Shown: piece by piece, positions 1 to 11,555 of the stretch | How the letters are laid out: the number at the start of each line of letters is the position of its first letter | Position numbering within the stretch: the stretch's first letter is position 1 | NCBI RefSeq assembly: GCF_021462225.1 | Contig: NC_061812.1 | Span: forward strand, 48,341,363 to 48,405,362 | Source of the DNA: Girardinichthys multiradiatus | Lineage: Eukaryota; Chordata; Actinopteri; Cyprinodontiformes; Goodeidae | Direction: 5' to 3' | Length of the DNA: 64,000 nt | The notes under the pieces: generated by a model | The model's database searches: none | What the model saw: only the letters and a program-made list of their open reading frames with translations | What the model was told of the DNA's origin: nothing | Program-made: the position numbers and the translations under genes

Positions 1-297
1 TATGCCATGACACTCACCATGGATTATTTCTGCAACTGATATGCTGTAAAACTGAAAACAAATCTGATCCGAATCTAATGACCTTCTGAGTGTCACCTGC
101 CTGCCTTTGATCAATCCATCATCTCATCCACAGCTGCTGACAGAAGGTCTGACGAAATCATGGCTTTTCTTTTTGCCTCCAGTCTTGGAGGGAGAGAATT
201 GAGCGAGTGTCATGTTTGCCTGTATCTGCCAGTGTGAAACAGGATGAAGCAATTATTCTACTCAGCCTTCAATTTATGGATTTTGCAAGGTTGAACT
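1..297. other. Unassigned flanking DNA
   Basis: No gene, RNA or repeat family is recognisable by eye. The segment ends where the hAT-family terminus begins at about 298. Confidence refers to the absence of a recognised feature. Confidence 0.4.
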
Positions 298-1673
298 TGA
301 GGGTGACACGGGAGTGGATTTTCTCTCCTGTCCCATCCCGCTCCCACAGAAAAATGTCTTGTCCCATCCCAATCCCAGGCCAGCATAACAAAAAAAATCC
401 TGTCCCGTCCCACTCCTGGTAAATTGACTCCCACTCCTGTCCCACTCCCATTCAGAACAACTCCCACTCCTGTGCCACTCCCATTTTTGTTTTCTTCATT
501 TAGTCTTTTGGCAATTTCTTTGTTTGAAGGACCAGTTAGGTCCCTGTTTTTAGTTGTAGTAAAGGCCAGTTAAAGTAAAAAGAATAATAATGAAGAAATA
601 ATAAAATATCAAACAAGGAAACAGACCATGTCTATCTTAGTTGAAAAGACAAAATGTACCTAGTTGTATTTTACTTATTTATTAAGTGATTGTTTCCTTT
701 GAACAATGACATTACTTTTATGTTTCAAGTTGCTGAAACGAAAGAAAAATACACCTAGTAAGAGAACTGTACTTGTTGAACAGAAGGCCAAAAAGGCATT
801 ACCTTCATAATTTAGAAACTGTACCTCAATGGTTCACAGCCCTGGTCCTCAGGGACCCCTTCCCTGCAGGTTTTAGATGTGTGTCTGCTCCAGAACACCT
901 CATTCAAATTCTGACATGACCTCCTATACAGGCATCAAGAATGGAGGGTCAAACTGGACAAAATTAATACAATAAAATCATCATTAAATAAATAAATGTT
1001 GTGAATGTCCCATAAGTGAAGTAAATGTAACATGAAAGAAATGTAACATTAAATGTGCCATTAAATTAAAGGTACCATTTATTTATTTAATACATCATTA
1101 GAAACAATAAATGTCATATATCATGAAATGAACTATTATGCAATTAAATGTGCCACTGAATAATTAAGTATAATTTTAAAGACGACATGACATAATTAGT
1201 GGTACACTTAATATTTAATGATGTATTAAATAAATTGTACATTTAATGGTACGTTCAATTTTTTTCTATTTCACAACATATTTATTTAATATCTTCCCTT
1301 GATGAAGCCTTTCTACGGAGTCCGCGAGGGGACAAGGGGGGATTTTTTTCTTTTTTGTGTCCCCACGCAATAGTCTTTGCGTTATTTCGCAATACTTTGT
1401 GGGATAGTTTCCAAACCAGATAACTGCAAAAATGAAACAAACACTACACCCGTTTTGAGATTTATTGAGTTTTATTTTGAAATCAGCCTTAAATAAAATG
1501 ATCTTTAATCAGACTAAAAGACAGTTTTTATCCACAAGCTGTCAAACAAATTACTGGACAATAAAACTGCACGAAACCACATCTGTGACACTTTGTTTGC
1601 TTATTACTGCTGCATGATGTGTACTTTTTTTTTTGTACGCCATTAGTGTTTTTGTTTTTATCGTGATTTGAAC
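298..1673 (+). mobile_element. Left part of a BED-finger hAT-family element, copy 1
   Basis: The segment starts with the terminal motif GAGGGTGACACGGGAGTGG, followed by short runs of CCCATCCC/CTCCCA-type motifs, an AT-rich body, and a GC-richer block with CCCCACGCAATA motifs near 1360. The same order occurs at 45219-46260 in the same orientation and at 47325-48708 inverted. Homology to the latter stops abruptly at the motif CGTGATTTGAAC (1662-1673), where gypsy gag begins. No transposase is present in this copy. Assignment to hAT rests on the BED-finger reading frame and the approximate 8-bp flanks in the related copy at 45219-48708, so it is partly inference. The element is truncated on its right side by the gypsy junction. 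Confidence 0.65.
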
Positions 1674-1674
1674 T

Positions 1675-2341
1675 CAGTGTGAAATTCATTTTGAGCTTCA
1701 GCCATCATCCTTTCCCACTGAACGTTCCAAGGTGGCGTTTGTTATATCTCTGCTGGCAGGAAAGGCAAAACAGTGGGGAACTGCTGAATGGCATAACAGG
1801 TCTGCATCTTGTGATCTTTATGAAACTTTTTCCAAGGAACTCATTCGAGTTTTTGACCCGGTCATTCCAAGTCGTGAGGCCGCAAGAGGATTATTGTTCC
1901 TTAAACAGGGTGATCAACCTGTCTCGACCTATATAATTGACTTTCATTTGTTGGCTGCAGAGAGCCGTTGGAATGAGGCAGCACAAATGGATGCATTCAT
2001 GAAAGGATTAAACGAAGACATCAAGGATGAGTTAGCGACCTGTGACTATCCTTCTTCCCTGAAACAACTCGAGGATTTGGCTGCTCGCATTGATATTCGG
2101 CTGGCAGAGAGAAGGAAGGAGAAGCGCCATGAGAAGGGTCGCTCATCATTTACTCAGCTTTCTGCACACCGGTGCTGATAATTGTGAGCCCATGCAATTG
2201 GGCAGAACCAAGATTACCCCTGAGGAGAAAGATCGTCGGAGAAGATTCAAGCTCTGTTTTTATTGTGGAGAGAAGGGACATTTAGCACTCAGGTGTCCAC
2301 TAAAAGGACAGGCTCAGCAGAGGAAGGGAGGTCTCTACTGA
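1675..2341 (+). pseudogene. Gypsy gag fragment with CCHC zinc knuckle
   Basis: From 1675 to 2178 one frame reads a typical gypsy gag core, including the segment VAFVISLLAGKAKQWGTAEW, which in this family belongs to the capsid-like domain. The frame then shifts near 2150. The second frame (to 2341) carries the nucleic-acid-binding zinc knuckle [14 protein letters not shown] at 2255-2296, with spacing C-x2-C-x4-H-x4-C. The amino end is missing because the element begins at the hAT border. Gag would form the virus-like particle and package element RNA in the cytoplasm. The knuckle is intact, but the frameshift separates it from the capsid part. Confidence 0.85.
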
Positions 2342-2407
2342 GCCGTAGTCAACTATTTTCCTCCTTCTTGTTTCCTGCCCATTTTCAAACCTCTTCTTTG
2401 TCTCTCC

Positions 2408-2650
2408 AGGGGGCCGTGTTTATTGATTCAGGAGCTGATACTGAATTCATGGATGAAACATTTGCAAATAAGAACGGCATGAAACTTATTCCGTCAGCTG
2501 ACACAAGAAACGTGCTAGCTTTGGATGGTCACAGCATGAACAATTCACATCTCAGGACGGAGGAGATTACCGTAACAGTTGGAGGTAATCATCAAGAAAA
2601 AGTAACTTTCATGATCGTTAATTCACCTGAACTTCCTGTAGTCTAGGGGC
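2408..2650 (+). pseudogene. Gypsy aspartic protease fragment
   Basis: The peptide GAVFIDSGADTEFMDE shows the aspartic protease active-site motif D-S-G at about 2435-2443, the usual position between the gag knuckle and reverse transcriptase in Ty3/gypsy elements. The frame ends at a stop (TAG, 2644-2646) shortly before the reverse transcriptase. The enzyme would cleave the Gag-Pol polyprotein as a homodimer. Its relation to the neighbouring frames is disrupted, so this is a remnant. Confidence 0.8.
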
Positions 2651-2739
2651 CTCCTGGTTGCAGAAACACAACCCTCACATCGACTGGAAGAAAAAAGAAG
2701 TTTTGGGGTTGGTCTGAGTCATGTTCCACTAACTGTCTT

Positions 2740-3672
2740 TTGTCTGCTGCTACGGAGGTCAGTGTGGAGAATGAGGTTGAGGAGACCTATCCGGATTTAT
2801 CCAAGGTACCGCAAGAATACCATGATTTAAAGGAGGTTTTTAATAAAATCAAGGCCACAGCTCTGCCACCCCATAGACCTTATGATTGTGCTATTGATTT
2901 GCTTCCTGGCACATCACCCCCTAAAGGCAGAACCTATTCATTGTCTAGTCCAGAGCACAGGGCCATGAAGAGTTATGTTGATGAGGCATTAAAGGCAGGG
3001 CAGATTCAACCTTCTTCCTCTCCGGCGGGTGCTGGATTCTTTTTTGTTGGGAAGAAGGATGATTCATTGAGACCATGCATTGATTATAGAGGCCTTAATG
3101 AGATAACAGTTAAAAATAGATATCCCTTACCACTCATGAACACAGCTTTTGATCAGATCCAGGGAGCCAAGATATTTTCTAAGCTGGATCTAAGGAATGC
3201 ATATCATCTGGTCCGAATCAGAGAAGGAGATGAGTGGAAAACGGCTTTCAACACGCCTACGGGCGATTATGAATACTAGGTCATGCCATTTTGACTTACT
3301 AACGCTCCTGCAGTTTTTCAGTCATTGGTCAATGACGTTCTAAGAGACATGGTGGGTCAATTCGTATTTGTTTATCTTGATGACATACTGATTTATTCTC
3401 AAGATCTGGAAACCCACAGAAAACATGTCAGAGCTGTTCTCCTGCGTCTTCTCCAAAACCAGTTGTTCGTCAAGGCAGAGAAATGTGAGTTCCACATAAC
3501 TACCACTTCCTTTTTGGGCTTCATCATTTCCCCAGATCAAGTGCTTGTCGACCCCTCCAAGGTTAAGGCCGTATTGGAATGGCCTGTTCCAACTGATCGC
3601 AAGCAGCTTCAAAGATGTCAAACTTCTATAGGAGGTTTATTAGAAATTACAGCCTGGTTGCTACTCCCCTAA
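2740..3672 (+). pseudogene. Gypsy reverse transcriptase, two stops and a deletion
   Basis: The reverse transcriptase is recognisable from [33 protein letters not shown] and the catalytic block [11 protein letters not shown] (YLDD near 3370-3385). In-frame stops replace residues of the normally conserved stretch just upstream: TAG at 3277-3279 and TGA at about 3292. Near 3615 a small deletion with frame change removes part of the motif that precedes [12 protein letters not shown]. Function in the family is RNA- and DNA-templated DNA synthesis inside the particle. All catalytic aspartates are visible, but the frame is interrupted. Confidence 0.9.
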
Positions 3673-3798
3673 ACGCTCTTACCTCTTCCAAGGTGAAATT
3701 TGTGTGGAATAAGGATGCAGAGAAGGCCTTCAATAGGTTAAAGGAACTCTTCACGTCAGCTCCAGTGTTACGGTCTCCTGACCCAGAGACAGTTTATC

Positions 3799-5367
3799 GT
3801 GGAGGTGGATGCCTCAAGCACTGGGGTCGGAGCTGTATTAAGCCAAAGAGGTGAGGATGATCGTGTTCACCCATGTGCCTTCTTTTCAAGGACTCTGTCA
3901 CATGCTGAGCAGAATTACGACGTGGGAGACAGAGAGTTATTGGCTGTTAAGTTGGCATTGACAGAGTGGAGACATTGGCTGGAGGGGACTAAGGAGCCGT
4001 TTATGGTGTGGACTGACCATAAGAACTTGGAGTACCTGAAATCAGCAAAACGGCTAAACTCCAGACAGGCTAGGTGGGCTTTGTTTTTTGGTCATTTTAA
4101 TTTCTCCCTATCTTACAGGCCAGGGAGTAAAAATGGCAAACCTGACGCCCTATCCCGGATTCGAGAGCCTGAAGAATCTCAGTCTGCGGGTCAAGAGGAG
4201 TTTATCCTTCCTGAAACCGTCAGGTTGTCTGTGTCCCGAGTGGAGGTGGAAAGGGAGGTCCAGGAAGCCAGTAGAGATCTGCCTATCCCACCATCATGTC
4301 CACCTGACCGCTGTTTTGTCCCTGAACGCCTTGTGCCTAAGGTATTGGAGTCTTTTCATTGCTCTCGTTTAGTTTGTCATCCAGGAATCAGCAGAACCAT
4401 TCAGATAGTTCGAACTCATTTTTGGTGGCCATCGCTGGTCAAGGATGTCAAAGACTTTGTTGCTGAATGCACTCAATGTTGTCGAGCCAAGCCTTCTCGT
4501 CGCCCCCCTGTGGGGTTGTTGCACCCTTTGCCAATTCCCCCTTGCCCATGGTCACATATTGCAATGGATTTTGTGACAGGTCTACCGGTTGCTAATGGTC
4601 ATTCTGTACTACTAACCATAATTGACCGATTTTCAAAGATGGTTCGTCTGGTGCCGTTGGAGAAGCTTCCATCTGCTAAGGAGATGGGTGAGATATTGAC
4701 CCGAGACGTTTTCAGGCTCCATGGAATCCCAAATGACATTGTTTCCGATAGAGGACCCCAATTTGTGTCACGTTTCTGGAAGGAGTTTTGTTCTTTGTTG
4801 GGAATTTCTGTTAGTCTTTCCTCAGGGTTTCATCCTCAGTCTTATGGTCAAACCGAGAGAGCCAACCAAGAAGTGGAAACCAAACTTCGCATCTTATGTG
4901 AGCCTGACCAGACCAAGTGGTCACAAAATTTGACCTGGGTTGAATACGTCATGATCTCTATGCAATCAAGTGCCACTGGTTTGTCCCCTTTACATGTTGT
5001 GTTTGGTTTCCAGCCACCCATGTTTTCACTTCAGGAGAGAGAAGATAATGTTCCGTCCGCCCTAAGGTGCCAAAGAATATGGAGAAAGGCCAGGAGATCG
5101 ATGATCAGAATGTCACTGGTTCAGTCAAGAACGGCCAACCGGAGACGGTTCCCTGCCCCTAAGTACCAGGTGGGGCAGAAAGTTTGGCTCTCTGCCAAGG
5201 ACCTCCCATTAAGGGTAGAATCCCGGAAATTGGCACCCCGATTTGTTGGACCTTTCCCAATCTCCAAGATCATCAACCCTGTCACTGTACGACTGAGATT
5301 ACCCAACTCCATGAGGATTCACCCCACGTTCCACGTTTGTCAGGTCAAGCCCTTCGTGGAGCCCTAA
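3799..5367 (+). CDS. Gypsy RNase H-integrase region, open frame of 522 codons
   Basis: This long open frame begins inside RNase H ([18 protein letters not shown], then [19 protein letters not shown]) and continues into integrase. The zinc-binding HHCC part shows [20 protein letters not shown] followed by CTQC. The catalytic core shows [15 protein letters not shown] and QTERANQE, providing the D, D and E residues. It ends with [13 protein letters not shown], the usual end of integrase before the chromodomain. There is no chromodomain: the frame stops at 5367, and only a short tail-like sequence (FHRLHPDQPRGP in another frame, about 5388-5425) remains. The frame is part of a broken polyprotein, so translation as a separate protein is unlikely. 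Its openness over 1.5 kb suggests moderate age. Confidence 0.88.
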   Translation: MEVDASSTGVGAVLSQRGEDDRVHPCAFFSRTLSHAEQNYDVGDRELLAVKLALTEWRHWLEGTKEPFMVWTDHKNLEYLKSAKRLNSRQARWALFFGHFNFSLSYRPGSKNGKPDALSRIREPEESQSAGQEEFILPETVRLSVSRVEVEREVQEASRDLPIPPSCPPDRCFVPERLVPKVLESFHCSRLVCHPGISRTIQIVRTHFWWPSLVKDVKDFVAECTQCCRAKPSRRPPVGLLHPLPIPPCPWSHIAMDFVTGLPVANGHSVLLTIIDRFSKMVRLVPLEKLPSAKEMGEILTRDVFRLHGIPNDIVSDRGPQFVSRFWKEFCSLLGISVSLSSGFHPQSYGQTERANQEVETKLRILCEPDQTKWSQNLTWVEYVMISMQSSATGLSPLHVVFGFQPPMFSLQEREDNVPSALRCQRIWRKARRSMIRMSLVQSRTANRRRFPAPKYQVGQKVWLSAKDLPLRVESRKLAPRFVGPFPISKIINPVTVRLRLPNSMRIHPTFHVCQVKPFVEP

Positions 5368-5438
5368 CTTGGACCTAATTTGTGAGTTTCATCGTCTCCA
5401 TCCTGATCAGCCTCGTGGTCCGTCAGGAGCCGGACCTT

Positions 5439-5452
5439 AGAGAGGGGGGTAC
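5439..5452 (+). promoter_or_regulatory. Polypurine tract of the gypsy element
   Basis: The purine run AGAGAGGGGGGTAC lies immediately before the LTR start TGTTATGA at 5453. This is the position of the plus-strand primer in LTR retrotransposons. Confidence 0.75.
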
Positions 5453-6153
5453 TGTTATGATTCTGGCACGTCTGCTCTACCCTTTCTCCCTGGCTGCAAT
5501 CAGCAGATTAGATGCACCTGGTGGCTGCTGCAGTGTAGTGCAATCTGTGGAATGCCAAGCACCTGTGTCTTCCCTGATATATACTGACTCTGACAAGCAG
5601 ACGGTGCCAGATTTTTGAAAGCCATCGTGTGAGTAGATATCCAGCGTTCCTTCCTGTCTGATCATTGTTCTTGACCTTGCCTTGCCTTTTGGATTTATGC
5701 CTCTGCCTGCTCCCTGTCGGACTATTTGGATTCTGGTTGTCAACCTTGTTTCCTGCATCTGGTTTATGCCTCTGCTTGCCCCTTGCCTGACGCCTCTTGT
5801 TCCGATTGTTGACCCTGTTTCTGTCCTTGGATTATTGAGCCAGCATAGCCCTCGGATTATTCAGCCTGGAGTCACGTCTTATCTGTGCTGTGGAGATCAC
5901 CGCCTGCTGCCCACTGAGGTTTCCCCTTTGGGTTTCAAGTTCCACTCAAGACAAAAGCAGGTTAGTGACATTTCTGATCCCTGCAAAATCTGGAGAGACT
6001 ACAAGTCACTAATCCCTCTTTCTGCCTCAGTGATTCCTGGAAGCTGTGAGGAGTGTTACCTGTGTGACGTTTTCCTGTGGCTGAATAAACCTTTTAAACT
6101 TTCAGTACTGTGTCTGACTGAATCTTGGGTCCGCCTTTTTCTGATTCATAGCA
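5453..6153 (+). repeat. 3' LTR of the gypsy element (701 bp)
   Basis: The LTR starts TGTTATGATTC right after the purine tract and ends TGATTCATAGCA, giving near-perfect inverted ends (TGTTATGA/TCATAGCA, one mismatch). It contains a TATA-like TATATA at about 5578 and a polyadenylation signal AATAAA at 6084-6089. No partner LTR exists in the window, so the age of the insertion cannot be read from LTR divergence. Confidence 0.82.
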
Positions 6154-7035
6154 ATTATAATAGATATAGATGTAGAAGCGACAGTGTATTGAAATTGCAC
6201 TGTAACGTTTGGATGCCAAATTGTGCTGGACCTGGCTGTGTGGACTTGGGTGTGTGGACTTGGGTGTGGAATTGGGTGTCTGGACTTTGGTGGGTGGACT
6301 TGGGCGTGTGAACTCGAGTGTATGGACTAGGATGCTAGGTGCTCAACTTGGGTGTGGAGCAATTTAATGGGATTTAGAGGGAAACAGCAGCATGTAATTT
6401 GCTTTGAATACATTTGAGGCACCTCTGAGTTGATTGGCACTGGTTTGTGAGTGTGGTCCCAAATAAAAAAAAAAAAAAATGTAATCTTGTTGCTGAACCT
6501 GGGTGTGGAGCAATGTAATAAGTTTAAATGCATTGGTTCTGTGCATCTAGGCCCAATTTGAACATTTTGGTAAGTTGGAGGTGGATCTGGGTGTGGTATG
6601 CTGTGCACAATGGCTCTTTTTTAATGATACACAGGGCAAATGTCTTGACCAAAGGCTATGTCATATGGAGGAGTCCTACAATGGAAATCAGCACTTTTAT
6701 TTGACCACATTCCCTATTATGAGGTGAAAACACATCATGGCACATCATGCTAAATTGTGCAAACATGCCAGCTCCACCTGGCACATTGCCCACTAAAGAG
6801 TTGCAATAGTGGTTCCACTGGAAAAATATTATTTTATGTCTGACCTTTACATAGATACCAAACGTTTGCATTCAGACTTTGTAACTGTGGAGCTATACAT
6901 GCAAATATATTATTTAAATGTAGGTGGAAATTGCTTCTAAAGCCCCTCAGGGCTTAACAGGTTAATTAGTGCCACGTTGTTGTTGCTATATATGCATTTG
7001 TTGTTTGTCCCTGTGTATTTCTTTCTGCTTTTTTT
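6154..7035. other. Degenerate tandem-repeat region, no gene seen
   Basis: From about 6236 to 6330 a unit near GTGTGGACTTGGGT repeats imperfectly. Related pieces (GGGTGTGGAGCAAT) recur at about 6350 and 6500. The rest has a short A-run (about 6466-6479) and no recognisable coding sequence. Confidence 0.5.
6236..6330. repeat. Short minisatellite, about 16-bp unit
   Basis: Successive imperfect copies of TGTGGACTTGGGTG can be read across the segment. The copies diverge to the right (GAACTCGAGTGTATGGACT). Confidence 0.7.
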
Positions 7036-7039
7036 TCTT

Positions 7040-7735
7040 CTTGCCACATTAGCTGTGTTTCCATTACAAATGTGCGCAAAACTTTGTTGATATTCTGCTA
7101 ATGTCTAAAAAACACAATCTCACAATTGTGGTGTTTCCATTAAATAAGAAATATAATTAAAATCACACTTGAATAAGTTTGTTCACGCTATGACATCATC
7201 CTCTTACTACTTCCTATTGTCTTCTTCATCTTTTTCACTAGTAGTAACATCCGGTTGTTGATCACATGACTCGTATGATGCGAAAAAGGTGTGTTTCCAT
7301 TGCAGTTTTGCAAAATACATTAATTTTGATACGACCAAAATAAAAACCTCATCCTAGCACAAAAACCTTGGTGTGTTTACATTAACTTAATTTATTTTCA
7401 TAATTACAATTTGCTCAATTTGATGGTAAGCAGCTAATGACCGCAGAGATGGACCGGTTTGCGCCTGCCTTTTAGAAGTGCTAAAAATAGACGCCAAAAC
7501 TGCGCAAGTTTGACTCAATCACATTGCAGGTGCTAAATGATGACATTTGTATATCCTCCTCCTCCTGGTATTTTGCATGTTCTGATAGTCAGTATATGTT
7601 CTGCATATTCATAAAAGGAAACATGCTTAATAGATTGTGCTATTGACAGATGCAGTCATCCACTTGATAGCACGTGCTATGAAGTTTTGTTCTGTTTTTA
7701 TACACGCAAACCTTTAGTAGATCGGGCCCTTAAAA
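7040..7735. mobile_element. MITE-like non-autonomous DNA transposon sequence
   Basis: The motif GTGTTTCCATT (or close) occurs four times between 7050 and 7380, a pattern typical of subterminal repeats of fish miniature elements. The right part ends with TTTAGTAGATCGGGCCCTTA, which I recognise as a common fish repeat terminus. No transposase is present and borders are approximate. It may be two adjacent elements rather than one. Confidence 0.4.
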
Positions 7736-8095
7736 TGAATCAAGGTGTATGCGACACACTGGGAGCCAGTCTAATAACATGGGAATACAATTTTTTTGAC
7801 AAGACAATGGATGATGTCAGATGAATTTTGGAGGGTGACTGTGTTTTTGTGTATCTTCCCAGTATTCAGACACCCAGACACAGGTGCATACTACAAAGTT
7901 AATAGTGGCACAGATGAACAATGATCAGAAACATAATATAAATTCAACCAATTCATCTTTTAAATATTGAAAGTTAAAATTGTCTTACCTCTAATCATGA
8001 TGTATAATCAGTATTATATTTGTTAATTTCTATTGTACTGACAATCAATTTTGATGGTTTTAAACAGGTATTTCTCAGGCAGTAAACTGTTGCTG
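7736..8095. other. Unassigned AT-rich DNA
   Basis: No coding segment, RNA or repeat family is recognisable here. Confidence 0.4.
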
Positions 8096-8118
8096 TGTTA
8101 ACACAGTGGGAAAACAAA

Positions 8119-8245
8119 TAAAGTTTAGGAACATATGGAACAATCAGATCTCTGATATATGATGGAGCTAGATCATTGAGGGCTTTATATGTGAGGAGGA
8201 GAATTTTAAATTCTATTCTGGATTTAAGTGGATTGGTCTTTCGTT
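8119..8245 (-). mobile_element. L2-like LINE scrap (C-terminal part)
   Basis: On the minus strand the peptide FKILLLTYKALNDLAPSYIR is read, followed by DLIVPYVP. The same peptide is encoded by the large L2-like LINE in the other strand at about 30370-30450. Only about 125 bp of homology remains and both ends are lost. Confidence 0.8.
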
Positions 8246-8369
8246 TATTGGAAGGGGAACCTAGAGATTGATTTGTGCAGTACCACTGATTGCTGGTGAA
8301 ACTGCCTGCTGGTCTGGCATGAGGTCTCCTCATACTGGGATGTGCCCACTGGCCGGAGAATTGCAAAAG

Positions 8370-9322
8370 AAATTATCCGGGATGTGCCATGATAAGAAGC
8401 CCAAACAACCATCCACTGACTCATTTTGATGTTGGCTAGGATGAGTACACAACTGGATATCTTGTTTTGTATGTAAAATACTTAATTTCCTTTTTCTTTA
8501 TAGTAATACCACACATTTTAATTTTCCTTTACATCTTGAATTCAGATTGGTTTCAAAACGTTGAGAAAAGCCATCTTGTGCTCAGGAATCATATTTAAAG
8601 TGCTATAAGCCAGACGTTTTCTGAGGACATGATGGCCTCAGCGTATCATAACTGTCAATGATTTGCTCTCCGCCCTTTTGAGCTGTGGGTTCTGGCACTA
8701 CAGATGTCATTTTGACCCACAGCCTTTGCACGATGCCACTCTGGAGCATTTGCCAAAATTATACCTTCAATACAGTTGAAACCAAGTACAGTATATTGTT
8801 ATTTATAGCCAGCAGAGGTTCCACAAATTAATTACTAATAAACAGAGCACATTTTAGCTAACTAAATAGTGATTTAGAATCTCCAGTGTAAATGTCTTTA
8901 TTTTGGCAGTCCATCCGACCAAAAAGTAGCATTCCATATGTTAAGCGATACTTGATGTTTCCCCTATTCAGTTTTCCAGTGACAGAAAACTGGCACGGGC
9001 CCAGCTCTCACGTTTGCCTGTTAACAGACCTTTTGTTTGTCATCTCACTGGTGGCCCACCCAGTGTTTGAACATTATCATCTGACAAGAACTTAATGAAG
9101 CTGAAACTTCAGACTGTATAATCTGAAAGTAACATCAAAGCTTGCTAGTTTTGCCTTTGATATGTCAGAAGAGTTTTGCTGGATGAGCGGGGCTGCGTTT
9201 TGATGTGTCATTTGTGTGTCCTTGTACCTATCTGAGTCGTATTTATTTTGAGGTGCTGACGGAGGCGGTTGCCATGAAAGGGAGACTTGAGACTCAGTCA
9301 CACTATTTACACACAGAGGATA
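8370..9322. other. Unassigned intergenic or intronic DNA
   Basis: Short open frames (for example about 8892-9095 +) show no recognisable motif and no splice-bounded exon. Nothing else is visible. Confidence 0.4.
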
Positions 9323-9324
9323 TA

Positions 9325-10933
9325 CAGGTCCTTCTCAAAATATTAGCATATTGTGTAAAGTTCATTATTTTCCATAATGTCATGATGAAAATTTAACATT
9401 CATATATTTTAGATTCATTGCACACTAACTGAAATATTTCAGGTCTTTTATTGTCTTAATATGGATGATTGTGGCATACAGCTCATGAAAACCCAAAATT
9501 CCTATCTCACAAAATTATCATATTTCATCCGACCAATAAAAGAAAAGTGTTTTTAATACAAAAAACGTCAACCTTCAAATAATCATGTACAGTTATGCAC
9601 TCAATACTTGGTCGGGAATCCTTTTGCAGAAATGACTGCTTCAATGCGGCGTGGCATGGAGGCAATCAGCCTGTGGCACTGCTGAGGTCTTATGGAGGCC
9701 CAGGATGCTTCGATAGCGGCCTTTAGCTCATCCAGAGTGTTGGGTCTTGAGTCTCTCAACGTTCTCTTCACAATATCCCACAGATTCTCTATGGGGTTCA
9801 GGTCAGGAGAGTTGGCAGGCCAATTGAGCACAGTGATACCATGGTCAGTAAACCATTTACCAGTGGTTTTGGCACTGTGAGCAGGTGCCAGGTCGTGCTG
9901 AAAAATGAAATCTTCATCTCCATAAAGCTTTTCAGCAGATGGAAGCATGAAGTGCTCCAAAATCTTCTGATAGCTAGCTGCATTGACCCTGCCCTTGATA
10001 AAACACAGTGGACCAACACCAGCAGCTGACACGGCACCCCAGACCATCACTGACTGTGGGTACTTGACACTGGACTTCTGGCATTTTGGCATTTCCTTCT
10101 CCCCAGTCTTCCTCCAGACTCTGGCACCTTGATTTCCGAATTACATGCAGAATTTGCTTTCTTCCAAAAAAAGTACTTTGGACCACTGAGCAACAGTCCA
10201 GTGCTGCTTCTCTGTAGCCCAGGTCAGGCGCTTCTGCCGCTGTTTCTGGTTCAAAAGTGGCTTGACCTGGGGAATGCGGCACCTGTAGCCCATTTTCTGC
10301 ACACGCCTGTGCACGGTGGCTCTGGATGTTTCTACTCCAGACTCAGTCCACTGCTTCTGCAGGTCCCCCAAGGTCTGGAATCGGCCCTTCTCCACAATCT
10401 TCCTCAGGGTCCGGTCACCTCTTCTCGTTGTGCAGCGTTTTCTGCCACACTTTTTCCTTCCCACAGACTTCCCACTGAGGTGCCTTGATACAGCACTCTG
10501 GGAACAGACTATTCATTCAGAAATGTATTTCTGTTTCTTACCCTCTTGCTTGAGGGTGTCAATAGTGGCCTTCTGGACAGCAGTCAGGTCGGCAGTCTTA
10601 CCCATGATTGGGGTTTTGAGTGATGAACCAGGCTGGGAGTTTTAAAGGCCTCAGGAATCTTTTGCAGGTGTTTAGAGTTAACTTGTTGATTCAGATGATT
10701 AGGTTCATAGCTCGTTTAGAGACCCTTTTAATTATATGCTAATTTTGTGAGATAGGAATTTTGGGTTTTCATGAGCTGTATGCCAAAATCATCCGTATTA
10801 AGACAATAAAAGACCTGAAATATTTCAGTTAGTGTGCAATGAATCTAAAATATATGAATGTTAAATTTTCATCATGACATTATGGAAAATAATGAACTTT
10901 ATCACAATATGCTAATATTTTGAGAAGGACCTG
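9325..10933 (-). mobile_element. Complete Tc1-like transposon, inactivated
   Basis: The element is bounded by TA on both sides (9323-9324 and 10934-10935). It begins CAGGTCCTTCTCAAAATATT and ends with its reverse complement. The terminal inverted repeats are long, about 200 bp, with 9325-9530 mirrored in 10730-10933. A single 334-codon transposase frame runs on the minus strand from 10605 to 9601 and is interrupted by two nonsense codons. Length, terminal structure and TA duplication are those of Tc1/mariner elements. Confidence 0.95.
9601..10605 (-). pseudogene. Tc1-like (DD34E-type) transposase, two in-frame stops
   Basis: The start MGKTADLTAVQKATIDTLK and the following helix-turn-helix region (RATVHRRVQKMGYRCRIP) are the DNA-binding part. 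The catalytic part shows the second Asp in FQHDLAPAHSAK and the Glu in SPDLNPIENLWD, separated by exactly 34 residues. The first catalytic residue, normally Asp in the SDESKF-like motif, is Glu here (LEESKF, codon 148, 10162-10164). In-frame stops are TGA at 10513-10515 and TAA at 10141-10143. No frameshift separates them: all parts lie in one frame. The protein would bind the inverted repeats and excise or insert at TA. Two stops and the changed catalytic residue make activity impossible. Confidence 0.93.
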
Positions 10934-10935
10934 TA

Positions 10936-11555
10936 AAACTCTCTTTTTGGAGGTTAGATTTTGGACGTTTTCTGATGAATTTCCACCCTGTTATTGTTTC
11001 TACAATATTCACCATGTTCAAAATCAGAATCAGTTTTGTTTGCGCAAACAATAAAATAATTTGGCTTCGGTTCCCCTTTTTTATATGTTTCAGAAATATA
11101 AAGGCGTAATAAAAATATTTTGGCAAATATGTATTGGAAAGAACAATGAATATATACATATTTACGAAAAGAAATTTAGTTTTTTAACAATATTCAGCGT
11201 GTTGTCTTAGGTCCAAAGAGAGGAATGTGGACCAATTATCAGCTGAGGGCCCAAACCCAAAGCTAAGAGGGCTGCTCTTGAATTACTTTCAATATGTCTG
11301 AGCTACCAGACCCTGTTGGTGGTTAGACACCTCAGAGTCCCCACAGACCCTTTTCCGCAAAAGCGACCCCACTGACTAAAACACTTTCTCTTGAAAGAAC
11401 GACTCCCAAATAGAACTAAAGGTTTAACACTTTTAATTTAAATAAGGCCAAGAAATGGTTACAGAGATCAGCGCTGAGGCTCCCATCCTGGATCGTCTCG
11501 GAGATCAAATGTGACGAAGCAGGCTCGAAAGAAGGATTTGTACTTTATCATTATG
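10936..11555. other. Unassigned DNA
   Basis: AT-rich to about 11200, then mixed composition. No coding motif, RNA or known repeat is recognised. Confidence 0.4.

Larger units (their letters stand above)
1674..6153 (+). mobile_element. Ty3/gypsy retrotransposon, 5'-truncated, with 3' LTR
   Basis: The order gag, CCHC knuckle, aspartic protease, reverse transcriptase, RNase H, integrase, purine-rich tract and LTR is that of Ty3/gypsy elements. No 5' LTR or primer site is present: gag sequence starts directly at the hAT junction at 1674. The polymerase carries two nonsense codons and at least one deletion, but the RNase H-integrase half is open for 522 codons. The chromodomain usual in this lineage is deleted, leaving only its tail before the LTR. 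It is a relative of the element at 56220-61816, with the same domain order and many shared peptide motifs. It cannot be active as it stands. Confidence 0.93.

Noticed and set aside
3340..3621. Minus-strand open frame over gypsy reverse transcriptase
   Set aside because: Shadow frame without own motif.
6236..6330. Protein-coding repeat (VWTWVWNWVSG)
   Set aside because: It is the translation of a degenerate minisatellite at the end of an LTR, with no start or domain.
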